Positions 8,280 to 16,522 of a stretch of 64,000 nucleotides of DNA are shown piece after piece. A program made the translations under genes and the position numbers. The stretch covers positions 40,345 through 104,344 of the forward strand of contig CALEWY010000022.1 of the NCBI GenBank assembly GCA_937925335.1, in the 5' to 3' direction. This stretch comes from an uncultured Acidimicrobiales bacterium. Lineage in GTDB: Bacteria; Actinomycetota; Acidimicrobiia; Acidimicrobiales; SZUA-35. Within the stretch, counting starts at the first letter, position 1; the number at the start of each line of letters is the position of its first letter. The notes beneath the pieces were generated by a model. That model saw only the letters and a list, made by a program, of their open reading frames with translations, did no database searches and was not told the DNA's origin.

Positions 8280-9389
8280 CTAGACAGCGAACACGTCTGA
8301 GTCGTCAGCGAACGCCTTGAACTCGAGTGCGTTCCCGGCGGGGTCAGCGACGAAACACGTCGCCTGTTCACCCGCCTCACCTTCGAAGCGCACGGTCGGC
8401 TCCATGAGGAAGGTCACGTCAGCCTTCTGGAGACGCTCAACCAAGTCATTCCATGCGGGCCGGGGCAGCAGCAAGCCGAAGTGATTCGCTGGAACCTGAT
8501 GGCCATCGACCTCATTGGTCGCACCCGTGCGACTTCCGGATCCACTGGGAATGGTCGAATCGAGATGAGCGACGATCTGATGACCGTGGAGATCAAAGTC
8601 GACCCACCCGTCAGCCGAGCGCCCCTCTCGACAGCCGAGCACCTCGCCGTAGAAGTGTCGAGCAGCGGCCAAGTCGTCGACGCCAAACGCCAAATGGAAG
8701 CGAGGCCGAGAGAGCGTTGGAATCGGGCCTCCCGCATCGAGCGCGGCGAGCACATCGCCGTCGAATTGTGTGAGCGATTCGAGCACGACATCAGCAAACC
8801 CGAAGGATGCCGAACCAATCGACGACTCGTCGGGCACTGCAACCAGGGTCATTCCGGCGGACTTGGCCGAGAGGCAACCGTTCACCGAGTCTTCGAACGC
8901 CAGGCAACGAGCCGGATCGACGCCGAGCTTCTGAGCCGTCGAGAGGTAGGGAGCCGGGTGAGGCTTCCCGAACTCGTCGTGCTCGGCTGAGTGGGTGATC
9001 TCGAACCGGTCATCGATGCCGAGCGATTGAACGGCGGCGTTGATCAGAACATCATCCGACGACGAACACAGGGCGACTCGAAGGCCGCTCTCCGCGCACA
9101 ACTCGAGCGTCCGAATCACACCGGGCAGCGGCTCTGATCCAGCGATCAGTTCGATCACACGCGCAACCACTCGGTCGGCCACTTCATCAGGACTTGGGCC
9201 GTCCCACGGCTTCCAACCAAACCAAATGTGTGCAACGTCTCGCATACGGACGCCCATCGTCTTGCGAAAGTCGACGTCGGTGAAACCAAGTCCGAGTTCG
9301 TCGGATGCTTCTTGTTCAGCGGTACGCCAATGCGACTCGGACTCGAGGAGGAGCCCGTCCATATCGAAAACTGCCGCTTCAAATCGCAT
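8280..9389 (-). CDS. HAD-superfamily phosphatase fused to a glyoxalase/VOC domain
   Basis: The 369-residue protein combines two domains. Residues 1 to about 220 are a HAD hydrolase of the beta-phosphoglucomutase/HxpB type: motif I FDMDGLLLESE with nucleophile and acid-base Asp, motif II LCSSSDD, the conserved Lys in GKPHPAPYL, and motif IV LAFEDSVNGCLSAKSAG. Residues from about 230 on (RFHLAFGVDDLAAARHFYGE through CFVADPAGNALEFKAF) form a VOC/glyoxalase-like domain with metal-ligand-type positions His and Glu. Each half resembles a stand-alone family; the fusion suggests linked handling of one metabolite. It lies 29 nt from the next minus-strand gene. Confidence 0.85.
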   Translation of the reverse strand: MRFEAAVFDMDGLLLESESHWRTAEQEASDELGLGFTDVDFRKTMGVRMRDVAHIWFGWKPWDGPSPDEVADRVVARVIELIAGSEPLPGVIRTLELCAESGLRVALCSSSDDVLINAAVQSLGIDDRFEITHSAEHDEFGKPHPAPYLSTAQKLGVDPARCLAFEDSVNGCLSAKSAGMTLVAVPDESSIGSASFGFADVVLESLTQFDGDVLAALDAGGPIPTLSRPRFHLAFGVDDLAAARHFYGEVLGCREGRSADGWVDFDLHGHQIVAHLDSTIPSGSGSRTGATNEVDGHQVPANHFGLLLPRPAWNDLVERLQKADVTFLMEPTVRFEGEAGEQATCFVADPAGNALEFKAFADDSDVFAV

Positions 9390-9418
9390 CGCTCAGACGC
9401 TACCGCCGGACGATCGGC

Positions 9419-11461
9419 TCACGTTCGAGCGCCAACTTCCTCGGCGAGGTAGTCGAGCATGGCGTCAGCGCTCATGGGTTTCGCCCACAGATAGCCCTGC
9501 CCCCGGTCATAGCCAAGGTCGACCAGAAGGTCACGCTGCTCGATAGTCTCCACGCCCTCGGCGACGGTCTGCAAACCAAGACTCTCCGACATCCGTCCAA
9601 CCGCATCGACCAGGGCTCGTCCTCGTTCGGCGTCGGACTGGACGACGAAGGCACGATCAGGCTTCAAGATGTCGACGGGAAGGCGCTGCAGATAGCTGAG
9701 CGAGCTATAGCCCGTGCCAAAGTCGTCGAGCGCCACACGAATGCCACATCCACGGAGCGTCTCAAGCCGAGAGATGATGAGATCGGCATCGCCGACCATC
9801 ACACTCTCGGTGATTTCAAGGGTGAGCATCTCGGCCGGCAGTGCCTTCTGCGAGAGAAGGCCAACAACGAAGGGCACGAGCTCGGGATCGTTCAACTGAC
9901 GAGCCGAGACGTTGACAGACAACGAAAGGTCCGTGGTGTCGAATCGGCGACGCCACACGACGAGCTGATCAACGGCCTGGCGAAGCACCGAGCGTCCGAG
10001 TTCAACGATCATGTTTGCGCGCTCAGCCGCATCGATGAACACCGGAGGTGGCACCGGCCCACGGACAGGGTGGTGCCAACGGGCAAGTGCCTCAGCACCA
10101 CGAATCGCTCCGGTTGCAAGATCAACGTAGGGCTGGAAGTGGACCTCGATTTGGCCATCGTCGATCGCAGCCCGCAGATCTTCCTCCATGGAGATTCGCT
10201 CGAGCACCTTGCCACTCATCGAGGGCTCGAAGACCAGCAATCTGTTGCGGCCGGTCGACTTGGCCTCGCCCATCGCAATGTCTGCGTTGCGGATGAGTTC
10301 GTCGGGTTCGATCTCGTCGTTGTCGACGACGGCGACGCCAATGCTGGCCGTGATCGTGATGAGTCGGCCGTCGAACTTGAAGGGCTGGCGAATCTCGTCA
10401 AAGAGACGCCGGGTGATCTGTTCGACATCACCTGCGGTTGCCCATTCGACGAACAACGCAAACTCGTCGCCGCCAAGGCGGACGAGCGTCTCATCTCGCC
10501 TGACACACGATCGAAGACGATGCGCCACGATCTTGAGCAGCTGATCTCCCGCTTCGTGCCCGTGCAGATCGTTGACGTTGCGGAACCCATCGATGCCGAT
10601 CATCAGCAGCGAGGGCGGATTCGATGACGTTTCGAATTCAGCGACGGATCGTGCGATCTCGCGACGCATCAGGTTTCGGTTTCCGAGGCCCGTCAGTCCG
10701 TCGGTGAAGGCCTCTTCCGCGAGCTGGTCGAGGAGCTGACGCTTCTCGGTCACATCGCGAACCATGATGCTCCAGAACCGATGGCCACCATCGAGCCACG
10801 ATGCCGCCGATCCTTCGATCGGGAAGGTGTTGCCATCTTGGCAACGACCCGTCGTTTCGAAGGTGCCTTCGGCGATCCCAGCACTGGCGATCGCCGGATC
10901 GTCGACAAAGTCGGCGTAATGCTGGCCAACCAGACCACCATCGTTCACCCGGAACATCGTTCGAGCTGCCGGGTTGGCTTCAACGACGTGCAGGGTTTCG
11001 TTCAACAACACGATGCCATCGGCTGCAGCGGCCACAACAGAGCGGAATCGCGCTTCGGATCGGCGAATGGCTCGCAGCGTCTCAGCGTTGCGAGTGGCGT
11101 AGCGAATGGCTCGATCGAGCTCTTGTGCGCTGAACGTGCCCTTCACCAAGAAGTCGGCAGCACCGGCAGCGGCGGCTGACCGGTCGATTCGATCGTCGGC
11201 TTGGCCGGTCATCAGAATGCTCGGTGGCACCTGGTGCCCAGACACCGCTTCGAGCAGGTCAACACCGGTCAACGGGCCGAGTCGATAGTCGAGCAAGCAG
11301 ACGTCGTGTGCGTTGTCCTTGAGCGCGGCGATACCACCAGCCGGGTCGGCGACCCAGGTGACGACATAGTCAGTTCCTTCGATTTCGTCGAGGAGATCGA
11401 CGGCGATGAGCCGATCGTCTTCGTCGTCTTCGATGAGAAGCACGCGGACAGGACGTTGCAT
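9419..11461 (-). CDS. Response regulator with PAS, GGDEF and EAL domains (c-di-GMP turnover)
   Basis: A 680-residue signalling protein. Residues 1 to about 125 are a receiver domain with phospho-acceptor D58 in CLLDYRLG and an acidic cluster IEDDEDD. A PAS-like domain follows (about 135-240), then a diguanylate cyclase with intact GGDEF at 330-334 (VRLGGDEFALF), then an EAL phosphodiesterase (AEALARWHHP, DDFGTGYSSLSYL, AEGVET). Both catalytic signatures are present, so it could make or degrade cyclic di-GMP depending on phosphorylation and PAS input. It starts 5 nt after the upstream response-regulator gene, forming a two-gene signalling operon. No histidine kinase lies nearby. Confidence 0.95.
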   Translation of the reverse strand: MQRPVRVLLIEDDEDDRLIAVDLLDEIEGTDYVVTWVADPAGGIAALKDNAHDVCLLDYRLGPLTGVDLLEAVSGHQVPPSILMTGQADDRIDRSAAAAGAADFLVKGTFSAQELDRAIRYATRNAETLRAIRRSEARFRSVVAAAADGIVLLNETLHVVEANPAARTMFRVNDGGLVGQHYADFVDDPAIASAGIAEGTFETTGRCQDGNTFPIEGSAASWLDGGHRFWSIMVRDVTEKRQLLDQLAEEAFTDGLTGLGNRNLMRREIARSVAEFETSSNPPSLLMIGIDGFRNVNDLHGHEAGDQLLKIVAHRLRSCVRRDETLVRLGGDEFALFVEWATAGDVEQITRRLFDEIRQPFKFDGRLITITASIGVAVVDNDEIEPDELIRNADIAMGEAKSTGRNRLLVFEPSMSGKVLERISMEEDLRAAIDDGQIEVHFQPYVDLATGAIRGAEALARWHHPVRGPVPPPVFIDAAERANMIVELGRSVLRQAVDQLVVWRRRFDTTDLSLSVNVSARQLNDPELVPFVVGLLSQKALPAEMLTLEITESVMVGDADLIISRLETLRGCGIRVALDDFGTGYSSLSYLQRLPVDILKPDRAFVVQSDAERGRALVDAVGRMSESLGLQTVAEGVETIEQRDLLVDLGYDRGQGYLWAKPMSADAMLDYLAEEVGART

Positions 11462-11466
11462 GGGAT

Positions 11467-11922
11467 CTAGACCGACGCCGGAAGTTCAACGATCTCAAGC
11501 CAATAGCGGCCGAGATCGGACATGATCGTGACGAGTCCGTCGAAGGTGACGGGTTTCGTGATGAACGAGTTCACGCCAAGGTCGTAGGTCTGCAAGATGT
11601 CTGCTTCGGCCTGCGACGTCGTGAGAACAACGACGGGGATTCGCTTGAGTTCAGGATCTTGCTTGATGAGCTCGAGCGCCTCCCGGCCGTCCATACGAGG
11701 CATGTTGAGATCGAGCAGGATCAGTCCTGGCTGGGGGGAATCACGGCCTTCGAACCGTCCGGTTCGACGGAGGTATTCCATGAGCTCTTCGCCGTCTTCG
11801 ACGGTAACCAGCTCGTTGGCAAGGCGGCTTTCTTCGAGTGCCTCAGCCGCCATCAGGCGGTCATCGGCATCGTCGTCGGCGAGCAGGATCGAAATGGGCG
11901 TAGGTCGAGGCATCGGGGCCAA
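11467..11922 (-). CDS. Single-domain response regulator (Rcp1/CheY-like)
   Basis: A 151-residue stand-alone receiver domain: acidic pocket LLADDDADD, phospho-acceptor D71 in LILLDLNMPRMDG, conserved Thr in VVVLTTSQ, and Lys in SFITKPV. The extra loop before the phosphorylation site (RRTGRFEGRDSPQPG) marks the Rcp1 subfamily, which commonly partners with phytochrome-type or hybrid histidine kinases. It is the first gene of a pair with the GGDEF-EAL regulator and probably shares its kinase, which is not in the window. It sits between recA and miaB. Confidence 0.92.
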   Translation of the reverse strand: MAPMPRPTPISILLADDDADDRLMAAEALEESRLANELVTVEDGEELMEYLRRTGRFEGRDSPQPGLILLDLNMPRMDGREALELIKQDPELKRIPVVVLTTSQAEADILQTYDLGVNSFITKPVTFDGLVTIMSDLGRYWLEIVELPASV

Positions 11923-12110
11923 CTCCAGAATCTGAACGGACGTGACAACCGTCCGCGTCCGTGCCCATCGGCTGGAGAAGCACGTCCGTGAGGACTCCGT
12001 CGGGAATTGACGCAGGGCTGATTTGCCACTGCGTTGCTGATTGCTGGCGCAGTCCCTTGATCCGACTCAGGCCAAAGCGGCCCGGTCTACTTCAGTAGGC
12101 CCGGACGCGC

Positions 12111-12144
12111 CGATGGCGCCGTCCCGGTCGGAACGGCGCCATCG
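12111..12144 (-). terminator. recA terminator hairpin
   Basis: CGATGGCGCCGT at 12111-12122 pairs perfectly with ACGGCGCCATCG at 12133-12144 around a 10-nt loop. It lies 26 nt downstream of the recA stop. There is no T-tract, as is frequent in high-GC genomes. The rest of 11923-12170 shows no gene. Confidence 0.6.
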
Positions 12145-12170
12145 ATGTGGGGAATCTGTTGTCGACTCGG

Positions 12171-13241
12171 TCAGTCGAGCGAGATTGGCTTGTCGGCCAA
12201 CGGATCATCATCCATGACGTCTTCGCCTTCACCTTCGGTGAGGTCGATCGAGTCATCTGGGATCAGACCAACAGCCTTGAGCACTCGGTCCTGGATCTCC
12301 ATCATGAGATCTGGGTTCTCGGTGAGGAACTGCTTGACCTTCTCTCGACCCTGGCCGATCTGCTCGCCTTCGTAGGTGTACCAAGCACCCGACTTCTTGA
12401 CGATGTTCTGTTCGACGGAGATATCGAGCAGCGAACCTTCTCGACTCACGCCCTTGCCGTACATGATGTCGAACTCGGCCTGACGGAACGGCGGCGCCAC
12501 CTTGTTCTTGACGACCTTCACACGGGTGCGGTTACCAACGACTTCGGCGCCATCCTTCAGCGCTTCAATACGACGGATGTCGAGGCGAACCGAGCTGTAG
12601 AACTTGAGGGCACGACCGCCAGGGGTGGTTTCCGGCGAACCGAACATCACGCCGATCTTCTCTCGCAATTGGTTGATGAAGATGCAGATCGTGTCGGACT
12701 TGTTCAAGTTGCCCGTGATCTTGCGAAGAGCCTGGGACATCAAGCGGGCCTGAAGGCCGACGTGGGTGTCGCCCATTTCGCCTTCGATTTCAGCTCGTGG
12801 CGTCAACGCAGCAACCGAGTCGATCACGATCACGTCCATCGAACCCGACCGGACCAAGATGTCGGCGATTTCGAGAGCCTGCTCACCAGTGTCGGGCTGT
12901 GAGATCAAGAGCTCGTCGACATCAACACCGATGTTGCGGGCGTAGGCCGGATCCATCGCATGCTCAGCATCGATGTAGGCGCACAGGCCGCCGTTGCGCT
13001 GCGCTTCAGCCACGACGTGCATGGCGAGCGTGGACTTTCCGGAAGCTTCCGGGCCGTAGACCTCAACCACACGACCGCGTGGCAGGCCACCGACGCCGAG
13101 GGCGATGTCGAGTGCCAGGTTGCCGGTCGACACGGTCTCCACCGCCATCCCGGTCTTCTCGCCCATCTTCATGACCGAGCCCTTGCCGAACTGCTTTTCG
13201 ATCTGACCGAGTGCCATATCGAGTGCTTTGTTCTTATCCAC
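12171..13241 (-). CDS. recA: Recombinase RecA
   Basis: The 356-residue protein is RecA, which forms filaments on single-stranded DNA, drives strand exchange and triggers LexA self-cleavage. Walker A is GPEASGKST at about 63-71, Walker B is [10 protein letters not shown], and the L2 region contains [20 protein letters not shown]. The C-terminus is acidic ([17 protein letters not shown]), as usual. Length is typical and no intein is present. Transcription probably starts about 190 nt upstream from a promoter overlapping an SOS box. recX, often directly downstream, is not found. Confidence 0.98.
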   Translation of the reverse strand: MDKNKALDMALGQIEKQFGKGSVMKMGEKTGMAVETVSTGNLALDIALGVGGLPRGRVVEVYGPEASGKSTLAMHVVAEAQRNGGLCAYIDAEHAMDPAYARNIGVDVDELLISQPDTGEQALEIADILVRSGSMDVIVIDSVAALTPRAEIEGEMGDTHVGLQARLMSQALRKITGNLNKSDTICIFINQLREKIGVMFGSPETTPGGRALKFYSSVRLDIRRIEALKDGAEVVGNRTRVKVVKNKVAPPFRQAEFDIMYGKGVSREGSLLDISVEQNIVKKSGAWYTYEGEQIGQGREKVKQFLTENPDLMMEIQDRVLKAVGLIPDDSIDLTEGEGEDVMDDDPLADKPISLD

Positions 13242-13439
13242 GGGTGTTCTCCTGGTTTCAGTTTCGTTCGTGCGCAGGTCTTGCGCTTCGTACGTTGGCG
13301 GGGGAATGACGAGTGGTAATGACCGTAACGATGGCCTGTGACAGTCACCGTCGGCCGGTGAGTTGCACCGGCTGTTTGATCAGCCATCCGCTGGCTCGGT
13401 CCATCCGGCAATCGATGGATTCCGCCTCAGGACGACATC

Positions 13440-13468
13440 AATGTAATTGCGAACAACTGTTCGGGCAA
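13440..13468 (-). promoter_or_regulatory. recA promoter with embedded LexA (SOS) box
   Basis: A perfect palindrome CGAAC-AACT-GTTCG at 13450-13463 matches the Gram-positive LexA box core. On the minus strand, TTGCCC (13468-13463) and TACATT (13445-13440) form a -35/-10 pair with a 17-nt spacer containing the box, so LexA would occlude sigma factor directly. This implies a recA leader of roughly 190 nt. The divergent lipoprotein-like gene starts 59 nt to the other side and could share the control. Confidence 0.75.
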
Positions 13469-13521
13469 CCATTCAGCGCGAGAAATCCTCAGATCCGAAC
13501 CGGCGACTACCCTCCCCCTCG

Positions 13522-14037
13522 ATGTCCTCCGCTTCGTCGCTACACGAACCACCGCCTCGGCAACACGATTCTGGCTCGAGGCGCGAGTCGAGTCGAGCGT
13601 CGAGCAGCGGCCCGATCGATGGTCATCCGCAGCCTCGGATACAGCATCGTCCTCCAGCACACGGTCGCTTTCCGGCACACGGTCGTTCACCGGAGCGGCG
13701 TCGTTCTCGGGCGCTCTTCGCTGCTATCACGCTCTGCTTCATCGTTCTGGTCTCGGCGTGTGGAGCCGATGGGGGTGACGAAACCGAAAGCACCCAGGAC
13801 CTTCTCGAAGAACTCGAGGGGCGCCCCCTCTCCCCCGCCGAAGTTGCCGAACGTAACGAGGTTGCCGAACTGCTGTGTGGGCTCGATGACGACGTCCTCA
13901 CTGCGGTCTGGGACGAGCTGCGGCCGAGCGACTTCGAGTTTCAAGACATCGTCTTCACCTCGACCTGCCCGGATCGCCTTCCGGTGTATGCCGCCCACAC
14001 CGGCCGGTTCGTTGTCGAAGACGACCCAGAGGGATAG
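13522..14037 (+). CDS. Putative lipoprotein of unknown function
   Basis: A 171-residue protein with a Pro/Ser/Arg-rich N-terminal stretch of about 65 residues, then RRRSRALFAAITLCFIVL and a lipobox-like VSAC followed by GADGGDETES. This suggests lipid attachment at that Cys on the outer face of the membrane. The long n-region is unusual, but no in-frame ATG, GTG or TTG lies closer to the hydrophobic segment. The mature part is acidic (LLEELEGRPLSPAEVAERNE). No family recognised. The gene is divergent from recA and close to its SOS box; a short duplicated segment (about 14020-14062) spans its stop codon. Confidence 0.6.
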   Translation: MSSASSLHEPPPRQHDSGSRRESSRASSSGPIDGHPQPRIQHRPPAHGRFPAHGRSPERRRSRALFAAITLCFIVLVSACGADGGDETESTQDLLEELEGRPLSPAEVAERNEVAELLCGLDDDVLTAVWDELRPSDFEFQDIVFTSTCPDRLPVYAAHTGRFVVEDDPEG

Positions 14038-14086
14038 CCCAAGACGACCCAGAGGGATCGCCGAAGACGAGCGGCGCAGGGCGCGC

Positions 14087-16429
14087 TTACGCGTCGTCGA
14101 GGGCGAGCAGTGAGGTGTTGACGATGGTGGCGGCGGAGATGCCGGTCACCTCGTGCAGGTCGGCGATGGTTCCCGATTCGCCGAAGCGGTCGACACCGAG
14201 AGCGAACTGGCGCGATCCGATGGCGGAACCAATCCACGCCAGGCTGTGGCTCGCCGCGTCGTGCACGCTGATGACGGGCCGCGAGCGTTCGCCCTCTGGA
14301 ATCAAGTGGTGCAGATGGCTCACCGTTCGCTCGGATCGAGCGCTCGTCGCCGCGTCGAGATAGCTGTTTCGCCACGAGCGATACACCCGGTCCGGGCAGG
14401 TGAGGTGCACCACGCTCGAACCAACACCTTCGGCCGCAAGCTCCTCCGCTGCCTCGAGTGCCTCTGGGGCCATCACGCCAGTCGTCACGATCGTCACCTG
14501 CGGCTCGTCGCGGCCCTCGCCCAAGAATTCGGCGAGGCGATAACCGCCAGCGAGCACCTGGGCGCGCAGTACCTCCTCGCCCAGCCGGTCGAGCGCGTCG
14601 GCAAAAGGCGCCTGATCGATCGGTCGGGTCGAAAGGCGAAGGTAGGTGCTTTGGCCATCGGGCTGGGAGAGCTGGTCGATCGCATCACACAGCAACCAAT
14701 CGACCTCGGTCGCGAACGCCGGTTCGGCGTAGTTGATGTTTGGCAGCTCCGCACCAACGGAAGCGGTGATCGTCGACTGGTGAGCCCCGCCTTCGGGCGC
14801 AAGCGTGACGCCGGACGGCGTTCCTGTGACGATGAATTTCGAATCGTTGTAGATGCCGTAGATCAACGCATCAAGGCCTCGCAGCACGAACGGGTCATAG
14901 ACGGTGCCGATCGGCAGAAGGTGCTCACCGTGGTGGTCGTGACTCAACCCGAGCTGCCCGAGCAACATGAACAGATTCATCTCGCTGATGCCGAGTTCAA
15001 TGTGGCGGCCGCTGGGGCTCGGAGCCCACTTGAGCAACCGGTCCGCTCCGCCGTGGTCGTCTCGCTCCTCGTGGGAGTAAACGCCGGTCTTGTTGATCCA
15101 ACCGCCGAGATTTGTCGAAATCGATACGTCTGGCGCGGTCGTGACGATGCGTTCTCCGACGCCGTCGACGTCGGCCAGGCTGGCAAGCGTTCGACCGAAT
15201 GCTTCCTGCGACGATGTTGCACCGTTCGTGACCGGCCGGCGTGCGGAGATCGGAACCGGAGCGATCGGACGAGCGATCGGCGTCGGGTTGTTGATCGATC
15301 CGCCGACCGACGCACAGATCTCACCAGCTGGCGACTCGGGATCAAACCGATCCCACTCGTTCGTTTCATCGAGACCGAGCCGGCTCCGAAACGCGTCGAT
15401 CTGGTCAGGTGAAAGAAGGGCCGCGTGATTGAGCGGGTCGCCGGCAATCGGCAATCCCCAACCCTTGATCGTGTAGGCGAAGACCACAGACGGTCGATCC
15501 GTATCGTCGTCGCAGCGTTCGAATGTCTCCTGCAGCAGGCCGAGATCGTGCCCGCCCAAATCGGTCACGAGTGTCTTCAACGAATCGTTGTCGTAGCCGT
15601 CGGCAAACCGCGCAACCGCGGGGTCGGCACCATCGAGGAATTTGGTTCGGAGATCGTCGCCCTCGAGCGCGAACAGGGCCTGGTAGGCCTCGTTCGCCAT
15701 CGAGTCGATCCGGGCTTCGAGCGCATCGCCGCCGGGCAGCGTGAATGCCTCGGTCAAGCGAGATCCATACTTCGCTTCGGCCACATGCCAACCAGCATCA
15801 GCGAAGAACCGCTTGAGCCGCAGCGCTGCGATATCGGGGATCACGCGATCGAGGCTCTGTCGGTTGAGGTCGACCACCATCGTGAAGTTGCCGAGGCCTT
15901 GAGTGGCGGGATCAGCGATGGCTTCCCACACGTTGCCTTCGTCGAGCTCGGCATCACCCACAAGCGCAACGAAGCGCGCCGGCGGCTGATCCCCAAAGTG
16001 TGAGTCGACATAGCGGCGAGTCAGCGCCGAGAACAGCGGGGCAACTGCCCCAAGACCAACCGAGCCGGTGGAGAAGTCGGAAACGTCCGGATCTTTCGTG
16101 CGCGACGGGTAGGCCTGCAGCCCACCGCGCCGGCGAAGGGTCGTGAGGTATGACGCGTCGAGTTCGCCGGTGAGGTACTTGATGGCGTGATACACGGGCG
16201 ACGCATGGGGCTTCACCGCCACCTTGTCTTCGCCCCCGATATGGCTGAACCACAGTGCGGTCATGATCGACACCATCGAGGCGCACGAGGCCTGGTGACC
16301 ACCGACCTTCACCTCGGTGTCACCCCGGCGGTTTGCTGCATCAACGATCCGAGTGGCCAACCAAAGAACTCGTTGTTCAATCTCTCGAAGTGCATCGAGA
16401 TCACGAGTTGGTTGTCGATCCGCATTCAT
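14087..16429 (-). CDS. AceE-like thiamine-diphosphate dehydrogenase E1 / transketolase-like protein
   Basis: The 780-residue protein resembles the homodimeric pyruvate dehydrogenase E1 (AceE), which decarboxylates pyruvate with ThDP. Its N-terminal half has GGHQASCASMVSIMTALWFS, PHASPVYHAIKYLTG and the ThDP/Mg motif region ALVGDAELDEGNVWEA. It continues with VVFAYTIKGWGLP and the transketolase-like pyrimidine region HIELGISEMNLFMLLGQLG. It is about 100 residues shorter than canonical AceE (890-915), and no E2 or E3 genes are adjacent. The substrate could therefore be another 2-oxo acid or a ketose phosphate. ATG 16429 is chosen; a longer start lacks homology. It is divergent from the SARP regulator. 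Confidence 0.8.
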   Translation of the reverse strand: MNADRQPTRDLDALREIEQRVLWLATRIVDAANRRGDTEVKVGGHQASCASMVSIMTALWFSHIGGEDKVAVKPHASPVYHAIKYLTGELDASYLTTLRRRGGLQAYPSRTKDPDVSDFSTGSVGLGAVAPLFSALTRRYVDSHFGDQPPARFVALVGDAELDEGNVWEAIADPATQGLGNFTMVVDLNRQSLDRVIPDIAALRLKRFFADAGWHVAEAKYGSRLTEAFTLPGGDALEARIDSMANEAYQALFALEGDDLRTKFLDGADPAVARFADGYDNDSLKTLVTDLGGHDLGLLQETFERCDDDTDRPSVVFAYTIKGWGLPIAGDPLNHAALLSPDQIDAFRSRLGLDETNEWDRFDPESPAGEICASVGGSINNPTPIARPIAPVPISARRPVTNGATSSQEAFGRTLASLADVDGVGERIVTTAPDVSISTNLGGWINKTGVYSHEERDDHGGADRLLKWAPSPSGRHIELGISEMNLFMLLGQLGLSHDHHGEHLLPIGTVYDPFVLRGLDALIYGIYNDSKFIVTGTPSGVTLAPEGGAHQSTITASVGAELPNINYAEPAFATEVDWLLCDAIDQLSQPDGQSTYLRLSTRPIDQAPFADALDRLGEEVLRAQVLAGGYRLAEFLGEGRDEPQVTIVTTGVMAPEALEAAEELAAEGVGSSVVHLTCPDRVYRSWRNSYLDAATSARSERTVSHLHHLIPEGERSRPVISVHDAASHSLAWIGSAIGSRQFALGVDRFGESGTIADLHEVTGISAATIVNTSLLALDDA

Positions 16430-16522
16430 GAACTGCCACAACTCCTGACCGGTTGGGCTCGAACAGCCCAAGTCCCAAATGTTAGGGGCGAGAATGCGAG
16501 GCTACGATCGCGGCTGGCGCGA

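Noticed and set aside
11923..12170. Possible cyclic di-GMP riboswitch ahead of the response-regulator/GGDEF-EAL genes.
   Set aside because: The conserved GEMM core was not seen; only a recA terminator hairpin can be supported.
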